Assembly: GCA_963677325.2 (NCBI GenBank)
Contig: CAXXGM010000008.1
Location: 682,001 to 746,000 of the forward strand
Direction: 5' to 3'
Length of the DNA stretch: 64,000 bases
Source: G963677325 sp963677325
GTDB taxonomy: Bacteria > Bacteroidota > Bacteroidia > Bacteroidales > Prolixibacteraceae
Position 1 is the stretch's first letter, and every line of letters starts with the position of its first letter. This document shows, one piece after another, positions 57,401-64,000 of the stretch. The translations under genes and the position numbers were made by a program. Below the pieces are notes generated by a model. That model saw only the letters and a program-made list of their open reading frames with translations, ran no database searches and had not been told where the DNA came from.

Positions 57401-57863
57401 CCTTTCAGGATCAACCACTATTCAATATAATGCTCCCATAGAAACAATTCCTGTATTTATGAAAGAAGGATCAGTCATTCCTGTGCGTTTGAACAGCAAT
57501 CTGAAGTTTGGGGAAAGCATGACAGGCAACCAGGTTAATGCCCTGATGGTCACTGCACCGAAAGATAAAGAGAAAATTTCTTTGGTGAATGATCAAAATA
57601 AAGCAGCATCAGTCAGCATGCAAGAAAATGCGAATTCTTTCAGTGTGCAAATGAATAACTTGCCCGAAATGCTTTATCTGATAATTTATGACACTTTGGT
57701 TAAGGGGGTTAAAATTGAAGGGAAAGAACTACCGCAATTAAAAGGTGAAGAACTGAGTTCATTGCCTGTTGGTTGGTATAAGGATTCATCTTTAAACAGA
57801 ATTGTTATACGCTTGCCAAGAAGCATTACAAATGAAGTCGAGATTTCCAGATCAATACAATAA
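54435..57863 (+). CDS. Secreted CBM9-GH31 fusion glycosidase
   Basis: About 1142 residues from ATG 54435, which gives signal peptide MIRKNAFLILLLLLISIVGVN; an ATG at 54384 would add 17 unneeded residues. The N-terminal 200 residues resemble CBM9 carbohydrate-binding domains (IAYDSDTLYVVFRCTENN; VDFFIFPDLGNESRYQFAL; WIGLIRIPWSTIGGKP). A GH31 catalytic module follows: YGFGEKSDRFNQNG, PPKWAFEPWMGRTG, nucleophile Asp764 in SMIDFGDRVPED, probable acid/base Asp829 in FSGDVRANF, and FWTWGSDLGG-like FSTWGSDLGGF. The IDFGDxxP block with a following HN is reminiscent of sulfoquinovosidase-type GH31. Substrate uncertain. A decayed palindrome (55811-55833) lies in the coding sequence. Confidence 0.85.
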   Translation: MIRKNAFLILLLLLISIVGVNAAEKGDKLVWGINAIDLGPVGKGKVTPENLLAGKNVLSLNKFYRAGGDNSPVTPTECRIAYDSDTLYVVFRCTENNMHFPVKGHEDWYSQLYSATEQDACFPDKVDFFIFPDLGNESRYQFALTKEGQQFGNKVNVPVAEKLIFTDEKKKEKSEKVTAFKASVSTKDKEWIGLIRIPWSTIGGKPNASFGITPIRSRWRNSEVSSPVALDFNERPASNLYLETRLADKAKVYSDNKVLSLLPSGVMRWQRPALLDHPNQELMQQIWEMQQQLQRPTDDKNFEQKIYLTQRWFDLLVLEGFSFNTGQGAIVDENMYPSALRAKINKTLREKNIPEAHKILDSYLHKLDRVSRQWFADGSVGNILKKEWKSIAELKSTEEKGNTLIMHCMAADFPVDLNLSLPKEGGIRLYTNSQGYFKPTELSPLNVTKETGKQIISPVETDGVRLILEEKPFKITLFDPAGKEKLVINSSDISFRVDQNGKIIAVDFRNHLDRNEVIYGFGEKSDRFNQNGNVFTLWGMDVWNDLTVGLRNQSYKPIPIFHSSKGYMVFDNSSYRLRADIGNTRPDQYRISQFGPIFDYYIWVSTPEKALQSYTSLTGKPILPPKWAFEPWMGRTGRSWTNDAPDHDPVAEQMRVVKKFAELDIPHSAIYAEGIGANTPALHSFMAPRGIKVLSWYYPAISPREQKKLMAEYKTEDLPILKTDTTIPNKVIDYVDFTNPLAKEVSKRWWELRLDLGVAGSMIDFGDRVPEDAVFYDGRKGAEMHNFYSYDYHRTYSEVFRDRRGDDYILFGRAAAPGTQKFAGQFSGDVRANFVGLYGGMQGVLNLSACGFSTWGSDLGGFRAWAEPEVYMRWTQFACFSPLMRCHGRTPREPWNYGDKAVPNYKYYTWVRENLLNYIYNAAVRAHETGIPMMRSMAIAFPEQVALAGIDDQYMFGRDLLVAPVVNENHSRSISFPAGKWIDLWSGKALSGSTTIQYNAPIETIPVFMKEGSVIPVRLNSNLKFGESMTGNQVNALMVTAPKDKEKISLVNDQNKAASVSMQENANSFSVQMNNLPEMLYLIIYDTLVKGVKIEGKELPQLKGEELSSLPVGWYKDSSLNRIVIRLPRSITNEVEISRSIQ

Positions 57864-57957
57864 TTGGACTTTAGGGCATTCGACTGTAGGCTTTAGGAAG
57901 TCTATAGTCTGATTCACAAAATAATATATTCGTAATTCTTTAATTCTTTATCCGTTT

Positions 57958-59976
57958 ATGAAAAATAATTTATTAATTCTTATTGTTGCGTTTTTTTTAG
58001 GATTCTCAAATCTTGTCTTCAGTAAAGATTTGTCGGTCTGTAAAGCTTATTTGCACAACGATACACTTACTCTCGAAAATGGGAAAATATTCCAGCATTT
58101 TAGGTGGAATGACGGCAATATCGTTCGTCTGGGTTATGGTCCGCAATCTTCTTCCGTCTCCGGTTTCCCTTCTCCGGTCTCCGGTTTCCCTTCTCCCAGT
58201 AAAGGCCAGCTTTTGATCTCAAAACAGGCAGCCACTCCGGTAACTGAACCTTACCTCAAGGTTTCAGTTATTTATTCGGTTGGAAAATTAAACATCCAAA
58301 AGGTATTCCGGATTTTTCCCCAATGTCCCGCCATGGCCTGTGATCTATATTTTAAAGGGTCAGTTGAAAATGGATCAAGCGATGTGGCTAAACTTCAGGA
58401 AGAATTAATAACCTGGGGAAATGAAAGAATTCCTTTACCGGGAGGAGTTCAATGGAAAGCAAGATCCGTGGAATTTTATGATGCTACAGACCGTAATAAC
58501 ACTCTTGTTCAAACTTATGACCGGTTGGCGTTTATACAGGAATGTCAACTGAGGGGAAATTTACTTTTACTGGAAAATGGTCTCACAGGGCAGCGGTTAT
58601 TTATTTTGAAGGAAGCTCCTACCTCTTCCGTCCAACTTTATTACCCCGGCTATGATTTTACATTTAAAAGGGATGAGGTAAAAATGATCGGGAATGGTAT
58701 AGCGCCTTCTGATTTAAACGATTCTACATGGGTAAGAGCATACGGAACAGTTATTGGTCTATCTGAATCTCGTGATGAACTGGGAGTTCTTACTTCTTTA
58801 AAGGAATACCAGCGAACGATTCGCGTTCATCAACCCGGTCGGGATGAAATGATCATGATGAATACCTGGGGAGACCGTTCGCAGGATTCACACATCGGAG
58901 AAAAATTCGCTCTGGCAGAACTTGAAGCAGGCGCCAAACTGGGAATTACCCATTTCCAGTTGGACGATGGCTGGCAATATGGTCGTTCTCCGGCCTCAGT
59001 TCTGAAGGGCGGCTCATTTGACAAAATCTGGAAAGATGATAAGTACTGGAAAGTCAATCCGGAAAAATTTCCCAATGGATTCGGCCCTGTTGTTAAAAAA
59101 GGAAAAGAACTTGGAATAGAAATTTGTCTCTGGTTCAATCCAAGCTATGACAATTGTTACGAAAATTGGACAAAAGATGCCGATGTACTCATAGGTTTTT
59201 ACAAAGAGTATGGTATACGCACCTTTAAGATCGATGGGGTGAACATTCCCGATAAAAAATCTGAGATTAATTTCAGGAAATTCCTGGACAGAGTAAATCA
59301 GGAAACTAACCATAACATAGTTGTGAATTTTGATGTAACAAATCAAAAACGTGGCGGTTATCATTATTTAAATGAAAATGGCAATCTCTTCCTGGAAAAT
59401 CGATACACGGATTGGCAGAATTATTTCCCGTACACCACTCTTCGGAATCTATGGATGTTGTCAAAGTATGTCCCTGCACAGAATCTTCAGATTGAATTTC
59501 TAAACAAGTGGAGGAATGCGGACAAATATGGAAATGATCCTTTTGCACCTATAAATTACTCGGTTGATTACCTGTTTGCCATTACCATGGCCGGACAACC
59601 ACTTGCCTGGTTTGAAGCTTCCCATTTGCCTGAAAAGGCTTTCCCGGAAGTCGTTCCCGTGATTAAAAAGTACCGTGAAATTCAATCTGATTTTCACAAA
59701 GGGCACATTTTTCCCATTGGAGAGGAACCGTCGGGTGTCAGTTGGACAGGTTTCCAATCCATTCAGAAGGACGGAGGATATTTCCTTGTTTTCAGAGAAA
59801 GCAACAATACTGCGGAAGCAAAAATAAAAACATGGCTCCCTGCCGGGAAAAATATTAAGTGTACAAATGTGATCGGGAAAGGAAAGGATTTTAATGCAAA
59901 GACGGATGAGAATGGTTCTGTAATATTCAGATTACCAGAAAAGAACAGCTACGCATTGTATCGTTATTCTTTTTGA
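57958..59976 (+). CDS. GH36-like secreted alpha-galactosidase-type glycosidase
   Basis: A 672-residue exported protein with a signal peptide (LLILIVAFFLGFSNLVFS). An N-terminal beta-sandwich is followed by a TIM barrel with THFQLDDGWQYG (about residue 334), GIEICLWFNPSYDN and IRTFKIDGVNIPD. Asp near residue 425 in the last is the expected GH36 nucleophile. The acid/base may lie in the ENRYTDWQNYFPYTTLRNLW region. A 21-bp duplication at 58156-58197 encodes VSGFPSP twice. It follows the GH31 gene by 94 bp and closes the enzyme cluster. Alpha-galactosidase is the likely superfamily, activity unproven. Confidence 0.8.
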   Translation: MKNNLLILIVAFFLGFSNLVFSKDLSVCKAYLHNDTLTLENGKIFQHFRWNDGNIVRLGYGPQSSSVSGFPSPVSGFPSPSKGQLLISKQAATPVTEPYLKVSVIYSVGKLNIQKVFRIFPQCPAMACDLYFKGSVENGSSDVAKLQEELITWGNERIPLPGGVQWKARSVEFYDATDRNNTLVQTYDRLAFIQECQLRGNLLLLENGLTGQRLFILKEAPTSSVQLYYPGYDFTFKRDEVKMIGNGIAPSDLNDSTWVRAYGTVIGLSESRDELGVLTSLKEYQRTIRVHQPGRDEMIMMNTWGDRSQDSHIGEKFALAELEAGAKLGITHFQLDDGWQYGRSPASVLKGGSFDKIWKDDKYWKVNPEKFPNGFGPVVKKGKELGIEICLWFNPSYDNCYENWTKDADVLIGFYKEYGIRTFKIDGVNIPDKKSEINFRKFLDRVNQETNHNIVVNFDVTNQKRGGYHYLNENGNLFLENRYTDWQNYFPYTTLRNLWMLSKYVPAQNLQIEFLNKWRNADKYGNDPFAPINYSVDYLFAITMAGQPLAWFEASHLPEKAFPEVVPVIKKYREIQSDFHKGHIFPIGEEPSGVSWTGFQSIQKDGGYFLVFRESNNTAEAKIKTWLPAGKNIKCTNVIGKGKDFNAKTDENGSVIFRLPEKNSYALYRYSF

Positions 59977-60144
59977 TGTGCTGATGTGCTGATGTGCTGA
60001 TAAAATAATGCCATTATAAGAAGGAGAAGTTTCATGAATTGCAAATTACTAAATAAGATTAGGAACTACGAGCTACAATTTATGAATTATATATTATTGT
60101 TTTGCTACATCAACACATCAGCATATCATCACATCAACAAATCT
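59974..60144. repeat. Minisatellite pair in inverted orientation
   Basis: Three or more TGATGTGCT units start at the stop codon of the GH36-like gene (59974-60002). An inverted array of ACATCA-type units lies at about 60107-60144, so the two could pair. The same unit family occurs at 53858. A small plus-strand open frame across this region is not credible. Confidence 0.7.
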
Positions 60145-60260
60145 TCAGGGACAATTACAATTATCCTTCAGGTCCGTTGCCCTCAAAATATTGGAGTGAA
60201 GGTTGCCCCTGTTCAGGATAATGCCTGGGGCGAATAATTTAATTAGGCCGGATTAAGTTC

Positions 60261-60337
60261 TGCCACCCAATCACCAAAAACTCCAAATTCCACCAAACTG
60301 TTTGGTGAAATTTGGAGTTTTCGTGTTTTGGTGGCCA
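60261..60337. repeat. Dispersed palindromic repeat (CACCAAA family), copy 3
   Basis: Inverted halves CTCCAAATTCCACCAAA and TTTGGTGAAATTTGGAG surround a short centre; the outer ends are TGCCACCCAA and TTTTGGTGGCCA. It is related to copies at 18091 and 34551. The rest of 60145-60517 holds no gene. Confidence 0.7.
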
Positions 60338-60517
60338 GTTTCTTTCAAGGGAATGTACAAAAACAGGATGCCTCATTCGTTTGATACACCTTGCTCGGGT
60401 GTATTGGACTAATTCGTATCCGTTCTCTCATTTAACAGAAATTTTACTATTTTTAAAAATTAATTAAATCAATATCTGAATAGGTTGATTTGTTACATAA
60501 ATAAGATTAGTAAAACA

Positions 60518-61453
60518 ATGAAACAAATAAGTTTAATTATAATCTGGATGTTGTTAATGCAACAGACCTTTTCTTACGGACAAAAGAAAGTATCCATTTA
60601 TGAACTTGGGGATTCCATTACAAGTTGTGAAACAAATTTTAATAATCTATTTACTAATTGGACCGCTAACAACATAACCAATGCTGATGAATATAGATTT
60701 TTTGGTTATTCTTTTTTAGAAACCATAACTGATTCTGTTAGATTTAATCATTACCGGAATTATTTTTCGGGAGCTGAACAATTGACGGGCTCTATTAGCG
60801 GTAGTCATAGGGAAGATGGGGTCTTCATCTCTATTGGCGGTAGTCATAAAGTAGATAAAAAGATAGAAAAAGTAATCTCTAAACTCTATATAACACCAGG
60901 TTTTATCCACGGTGAAATTTATGACCCGAGAGGATTACCCGAAAAGTCTCAGGAGTTATTGTCGGATGATTTTAGAAATAATGCTAAGAAAATTTTAACC
61001 CGGGATTTTAATATCGACACAATGCACCTCAATTATTATTTCTATGACTATAATAGAATAGATACAATAGTTAAAGTTGCTCCTTATTTTGATTCATTTG
61101 GAATTAGAAAGACTTATTCTCATCAAAAGGCTGCCTCTCCGGATTCAATATCAAAAAATTACATAGACATATTTATTAAGGGAAATAGAAAATTAGAAGA
61201 ATTAAGCCTAAGTGAAAAAAGAAATTTATTACTGGAACAAATGTTAATAGAACGGATTAACCGTCAGTTAGAATTTAACGAACAAGTTTGTATTGGTGAC
61301 AAAGTGTATGTCGTCAAATTTGAGTATAAAGGAAGAAGATATTCTGATTATGTAATATGCAGCGCTAAACATAAAAAGGTGGTAATGGATGGTTTTTTTA
61401 ATTCAATAAAATTAGATCCCCCCCAAAGAAATCTTCCGGTAATTGTAAAATAA
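60518..61453 (+). CDS. Hypothetical exported protein
   Basis: About 311 residues from ATG 60518, which gives signal peptide MKQISLIIIWMLLMQQTFSYG; a TTG at 60485 would add eleven residues and is not preferred. I do not recognise the family. The mature part is charged, with many Asn, Lys and Tyr residues. A short internal duplication (ISGSH and IGGSH about 13 residues apart) is encoded by a direct DNA repeat at about 60793-60850. The gene is more AT-rich than its neighbours and stands alone, convergent with the thioredoxin-like gene. Confidence 0.6.
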   Translation: MKQISLIIIWMLLMQQTFSYGQKKVSIYELGDSITSCETNFNNLFTNWTANNITNADEYRFFGYSFLETITDSVRFNHYRNYFSGAEQLTGSISGSHREDGVFISIGGSHKVDKKIEKVISKLYITPGFIHGEIYDPRGLPEKSQELLSDDFRNNAKKILTRDFNIDTMHLNYYFYDYNRIDTIVKVAPYFDSFGIRKTYSHQKAASPDSISKNYIDIFIKGNRKLEELSLSEKRNLLLEQMLIERINRQLEFNEQVCIGDKVYVVKFEYKGRRYSDYVICSAKHKKVVMDGFFNSIKLDPPQRNLPVIVK

Positions 61454-61540
61454 ATGGTTCGTCCGCATTTTTGCAAAGGGGAAAGTGGCTTAAGCCTAAT
61501 AAACAACAATTTACCATTAATGTGAGTGCGATCTAAGAAT

Positions 61541-61676
61541 AACCTGATCTGTCGAAAACACCTTAGTAGCAATGGACAGGGGGAAAACCAACCTGATTAC
61601 CTAATCAAATCAGGTAATCAGGTTGATGAAAGGGTGTTCAATCCCATCTACTGAGGTTTTTTTTTAAGATTAGGTT
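61541..61676. repeat. MITE-like inverted-repeat element, copy 2
   Basis: It has the same organisation as 15699-15844. The outer inverted arms start near 61541 and end near 61676, sharing AACCT, an A-rich run and ACCTNAGTAG. The inner hairpin is CAACCTGATTACCT and its complement (about 61590-61625). No gene in 61454-61831. Confidence 0.6.
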
Positions 61677-61775
61677 AGTGGAAACAACATTAACGCTCAA
61701 ACAATCAAGCGCTGTCTTATCCATTGCATAGATCGGGCTCAGGTTATTACTAAGGTTGGTAAATAAATCAAATAT

Positions 61776-61810
61776 AGGGTGCCTCATTGGTTTGAGGCAC
61801 CCTGTATTTT
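61776..61810. terminator. Hairpin between convergent genes
   Basis: A perfect 11-bp stem AGGGTGCCTCA/TGAGGCACCCT (61776-61786 and 61793-61803) with a 6-base loop is followed by GTATTTT on the plus strand. It lies between the convergent genes ending at 61453 and 61832, so it probably ends one or both transcripts. Confidence 0.7.
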
Positions 61811-61831
61811 CTCAGGTGATTAATGAAGTCC

Positions 61832-63274
61832 TCACATTTCCGATATTTCCTTTTCCAATTTCTGCGGATTGGAGGGATTGGCTGCGTGTTTTTTTACTAT
61901 TTCTCCCTTCTCATTAACAAGAAGATACCATGGAATAGCAATGGTTCCGTTTTTATCAAAGAGCTTTCTTAGATCAGCGGTTAACTCTTTGTTTGCCCTT
62001 AAGTGATAGCCATCAAGCTTGTAGAATTTGATCATATCTTTCCATGCCTGGGATCTTGCCTCGTCATCAATTGAAACATAAAGGATCTCAATATTTTTTT
62101 GCTTCAAAATCTGCTTCAAATTTTCTTTATAGGCAAATTCTGCCTTACACGGCCCGCACCAGGTAGCCCAAATATCAATAAATATCTTTTTACCCTGAAA
62201 GGAAGCTATACACTCTTTTAAGGTATTCAGTTTTTCATAATTACTTACGAAAGTCACATCTTTCGAGAAATCTTTAGCTGCAGTCCTGTGAAAAACCTCA
62301 ATCTGGTCGATCAATGGCTTTAGGTAAACTGAAAAACCGCTTTTAGGGTACTCCGTTTTGAAATCTTTATACAGATTAACAAGTTCTTTTTCATAATCTT
62401 TCTGTATGGCAGCAGAATAAATAGTTGCAGCTTTGTAGTATTCATGTGCGCCCTGGGGGAGATATCGTTCAGCTAATTCAATTTTATGAGTATTCATAAT
62501 TCCTTTATCCCTGTACTCTCTTATTTTTTGTAAACTGAAGTCTTTATCTGTAAATTCTTTATAATAAAGGTAATATTGTATGTACTCATTCCAGTAAGGT
62601 GATGACATTAGGGAATCATCGCCAGGAGGATTATCCAGGAAAATCTTTCCCCAGAAATCTGTAACTGCAGCGGAAAGCTTCTCCGGCTTTAATTTCGTAA
62701 GGGGGAATATGGCCATAAATGTCGAATAATAGCAATCCCTGTCTTTTTTTGCAAGATCATAGAAGGGCCCCGATATTTGTTTTTCTTTAAAAAGCTGATT
62801 TAATTTAGCTAAATCGCTTTCTTTCATTGCAGCCACTTTTTCTGCAACTGATGTTAATGACGTATCATTCCTGAGTTTTCTTGCCTCGATCTGGACAATT
62901 ACCGGTGAAGGAAAAGAGTTTATTAATTTTTGTCCCAAACTGTCGGGACATAAAATGTTGATCCTTTCGTCTTCCGCGTTTACACTATAGCTTTTCCCCG
63001 GTTCTATTATAAGAAAACCGGATGTTTTATCGGTGAACTTTAGATTAATAAAGGAGGGCTTACTAATATCGACCTCAATACGAAAATTCCCGTTTAAATC
63101 GGGCTTGACCGAATCTCTGAATCCAAGATAACACTTATTATTAACCGGATTTGTATATTCTATTTTGGACGGAATATGGCCCTTAATTTTACCAGTAATG
63201 ACAACTCCTCCTTTAATAGAACTTACTCCGAATAAAGAAAATAAAATAATTGTAATGATTTGAAAGGCTTTCAT
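61832..63274 (-). CDS. TlpA-like thioredoxin with DUF4369-like N-terminal region
   Basis: A 480-residue exported thiol-disulfide protein with a signal peptide. The N-terminal region VVITGKIKGHIPSKIEYTNP, DLNGNFRIEVDISKP and GFLIIEPGKSYSV resembles DUF4369-type domains. A helical middle follows. The C-terminal thioredoxin domain has FIDIWATWCGPCKAEFAYKE with redox Cys373 and Cys376, and the cis-Pro segment TIAIPWYLLV. Such proteins reduce or exchange disulfides in the periplasm. It is monocistronic and convergent with the hypothetical gene. No glycan link is evident. Confidence 0.9.
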   Translation of the reverse strand: MKAFQIITIILFSLFGVSSIKGGVVITGKIKGHIPSKIEYTNPVNNKCYLGFRDSVKPDLNGNFRIEVDISKPSFINLKFTDKTSGFLIIEPGKSYSVNAEDERINILCPDSLGQKLINSFPSPVIVQIEARKLRNDTSLTSVAEKVAAMKESDLAKLNQLFKEKQISGPFYDLAKKDRDCYYSTFMAIFPLTKLKPEKLSAAVTDFWGKIFLDNPPGDDSLMSSPYWNEYIQYYLYYKEFTDKDFSLQKIREYRDKGIMNTHKIELAERYLPQGAHEYYKAATIYSAAIQKDYEKELVNLYKDFKTEYPKSGFSVYLKPLIDQIEVFHRTAAKDFSKDVTFVSNYEKLNTLKECIASFQGKKIFIDIWATWCGPCKAEFAYKENLKQILKQKNIEILYVSIDDEARSQAWKDMIKFYKLDGYHLRANKELTADLRKLFDKNGTIAIPWYLLVNEKGEIVKKHAANPSNPQKLEKEISEM

Positions 63275-63300
63275 ATCTCATAGATTTAAATAAGTTCCTT

Positions 63301-63308
63301 CAAATATA
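63301..63308 (-). promoter_or_regulatory. Candidate -7 promoter element for the TlpA-like gene
   Basis: TATATTTG on the minus strand, 27 bp upstream of the ATG at 63274, matches TAnnTTTG. A clear -33 TTTG is not found. Confidence 0.4.
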
Positions 63309-63377
63309 CATAGAATAAATATAATGTAAATAAATTCAGTACGTCATTCTATCTTTCTATCAGATCCTTTCAAGTCA

Positions 63378-64000
63378 TCAGAGCTTTAAATACTGATCCG
63401 GAGAGTAGGACATCCGCTCTTTGGACGCAAAAAACACGTAAATCCCCTGCACTGCTCCAATCCCAACGGGGAGCTGAATAACGGCGTTCTTTGTTTTTCT
63501 GACAAAACCCGTTTCTATCGGCCCGGTGAATTTCCCGTCGTGTGCAATCATCGTCAAAAGCTCATCGTTCGATCTTGCATGAGCGCTGCCTGAATCATCC
63601 TGCCAGGTAACTTCAATCTTCTCAGGAGCACCGTCCGCAGGTGCCGCAGTGAGCAAATGGGGCAGCGGTAACTGTCCCGCAGAAAAATGAAGCCGCTCCG
63701 GATCCATCAGCTCTCCTTCAGGACCAAAAGCAGGCATATTGATTTTCATAAACAGGTTAATGGCATACATCCTGACCGCCGCGAGCTTCCAGATCTTTTG
63801 AATCTCCGTCCGTTCGTACTGCCCCCAAAACGCGTAGATGGCGCTGAAACGTTTACGGTGCGCCTGCTGCTTTGCGCTCCAGGAGCTTTTTTTACGATCC
63901 TTTGGCGCCATGCGCACATGACGTTCCCCGAAATAATCAAAAAATACCAATCCTCCGACTTTCCCCGAGATCATCGCCTCGGTTCCTCCTTTTAACTTAG
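63378..64000 (-). CDS. DUF6266-like protein, N-terminus cut by window edge
   Basis: The frame is open from the stop at 63378 to the window end. The first Met inside the window is at 63974, but the upstream in-frame residues KLKGGTEA read like the usual beginning of this family, so the true start probably lies beyond the window. The visible part has MISGKVGGLVFFDYFGERHVRM, then SAKQQAHRKRFSAIYAFW, resembling DUF6266 proteins of Bacteroidota. Their function is unknown, and they often occur in tandem or in mobile regions. The gene looks richer in G and C than its neighbours, hinting at transfer. The family call is tentative. Confidence 0.55.
   Translation of the reverse strand, partial: KLKGGTEAMISGKVGGLVFFDYFGERHVRMAPKDRKKSSWSAKQQAHRKRFSAIYAFWGQYERTEIQKIWKLAAVRMYAINLFMKINMPAFGPEGELMDPERLHFSAGQLPLPHLLTAAPADGAPEKIEVTWQDDSGSAHARSNDELLTMIAHDGKFTGPIETGFVRKTKNAVIQLPVGIGAVQGIYVFFASKERMSYSPDQYLKL

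Noticed and set aside
60034..60237. A 67-codon plus-strand open frame after the GH36-like gene
   Set aside because: It runs through inverted minisatellite units and simple sequence, with no domain or signal.

Overview
The window is chromosomal DNA from a member of the Bacteroidota. The evidence is three SusC/SusD pairs, lipoproteins of the SusD type, a DUF5017-like surface lipoprotein, a TlpA-like thioredoxin with a DUF4369-like N-terminus, AT-rich spacers with TAnnTTTG promoter elements, and no visible Shine-Dalgarno sites. A free-living polysaccharide degrader (a Marinilabiliales/Bacteroidales-like lineage) fits, but the genus cannot be read from the sequence. No rRNA, tRNA or CRISPR was seen.

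Layout. (1) 1-5980, minus strand: SusC, SusD and a DUF5017-like lipoprotein cut by the window edge. (2) 5981-7051: AT-rich spacer with two copies of a 22-bp motif. (3) 7052-17845, plus strand: one internally deleted and five full-length copies of a secreted ~640-residue protein with propeller-like repeats. (4) 18386-27474, plus strand: two amidohydrolases (the first with a Tat signal), a heparan-glucosaminide acetyltransferase-like membrane protein, a Tat-signal DegT-type PLP aminotransferase, a ceramidase-like protein and a GH36-like glycosidase. (5) 27585-30254, minus strand: a large secreted transglutaminase-like protein. (6) 30979-36439: a secreted alpha/alpha-barrel-like protein, an intact IS4-family insertion sequence with target duplication, and a second Tat-signal DegT aminotransferase that is a close paralog of the first. 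(7) 37073-46651: SusC-SusD-SusC-SusD operon ending in a strong terminator. (8) 47208-59976: ceramidase-like protein, heparinase II/III-like lyase, parallel beta-helix protein, CBM9-GH31 fusion and GH36-like enzyme. (9) 60518-64000: a hypothetical exported protein, a TlpA-like thioredoxin and a DUF6266-like gene cut by the window edge.

How it may work together. The SusCD pairs would import oligosaccharides released at the surface and in the periplasm by the lyase-like, beta-helix, GH31 and GH36 proteins. The amidohydrolases, ceramidase-like amidases, acetyltransferase-like protein and exported aminotransferases suggest a substrate with amino or N-acyl groups, but this is inference. No regulator gene lies in the window. 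A 22-bp motif (ATTGTATYAGTA, three free bases, GACAATT) occurs upstream of two of the SusC genes and is a candidate shared operator.

The spacers are unusually rich in repeats: nested palindromes, MITE-like inverted repeats, dispersed 80-145 bp units, and 9-12 bp tandem repeats that often start right after stop codons. One palindrome family has also entered coding sequence.
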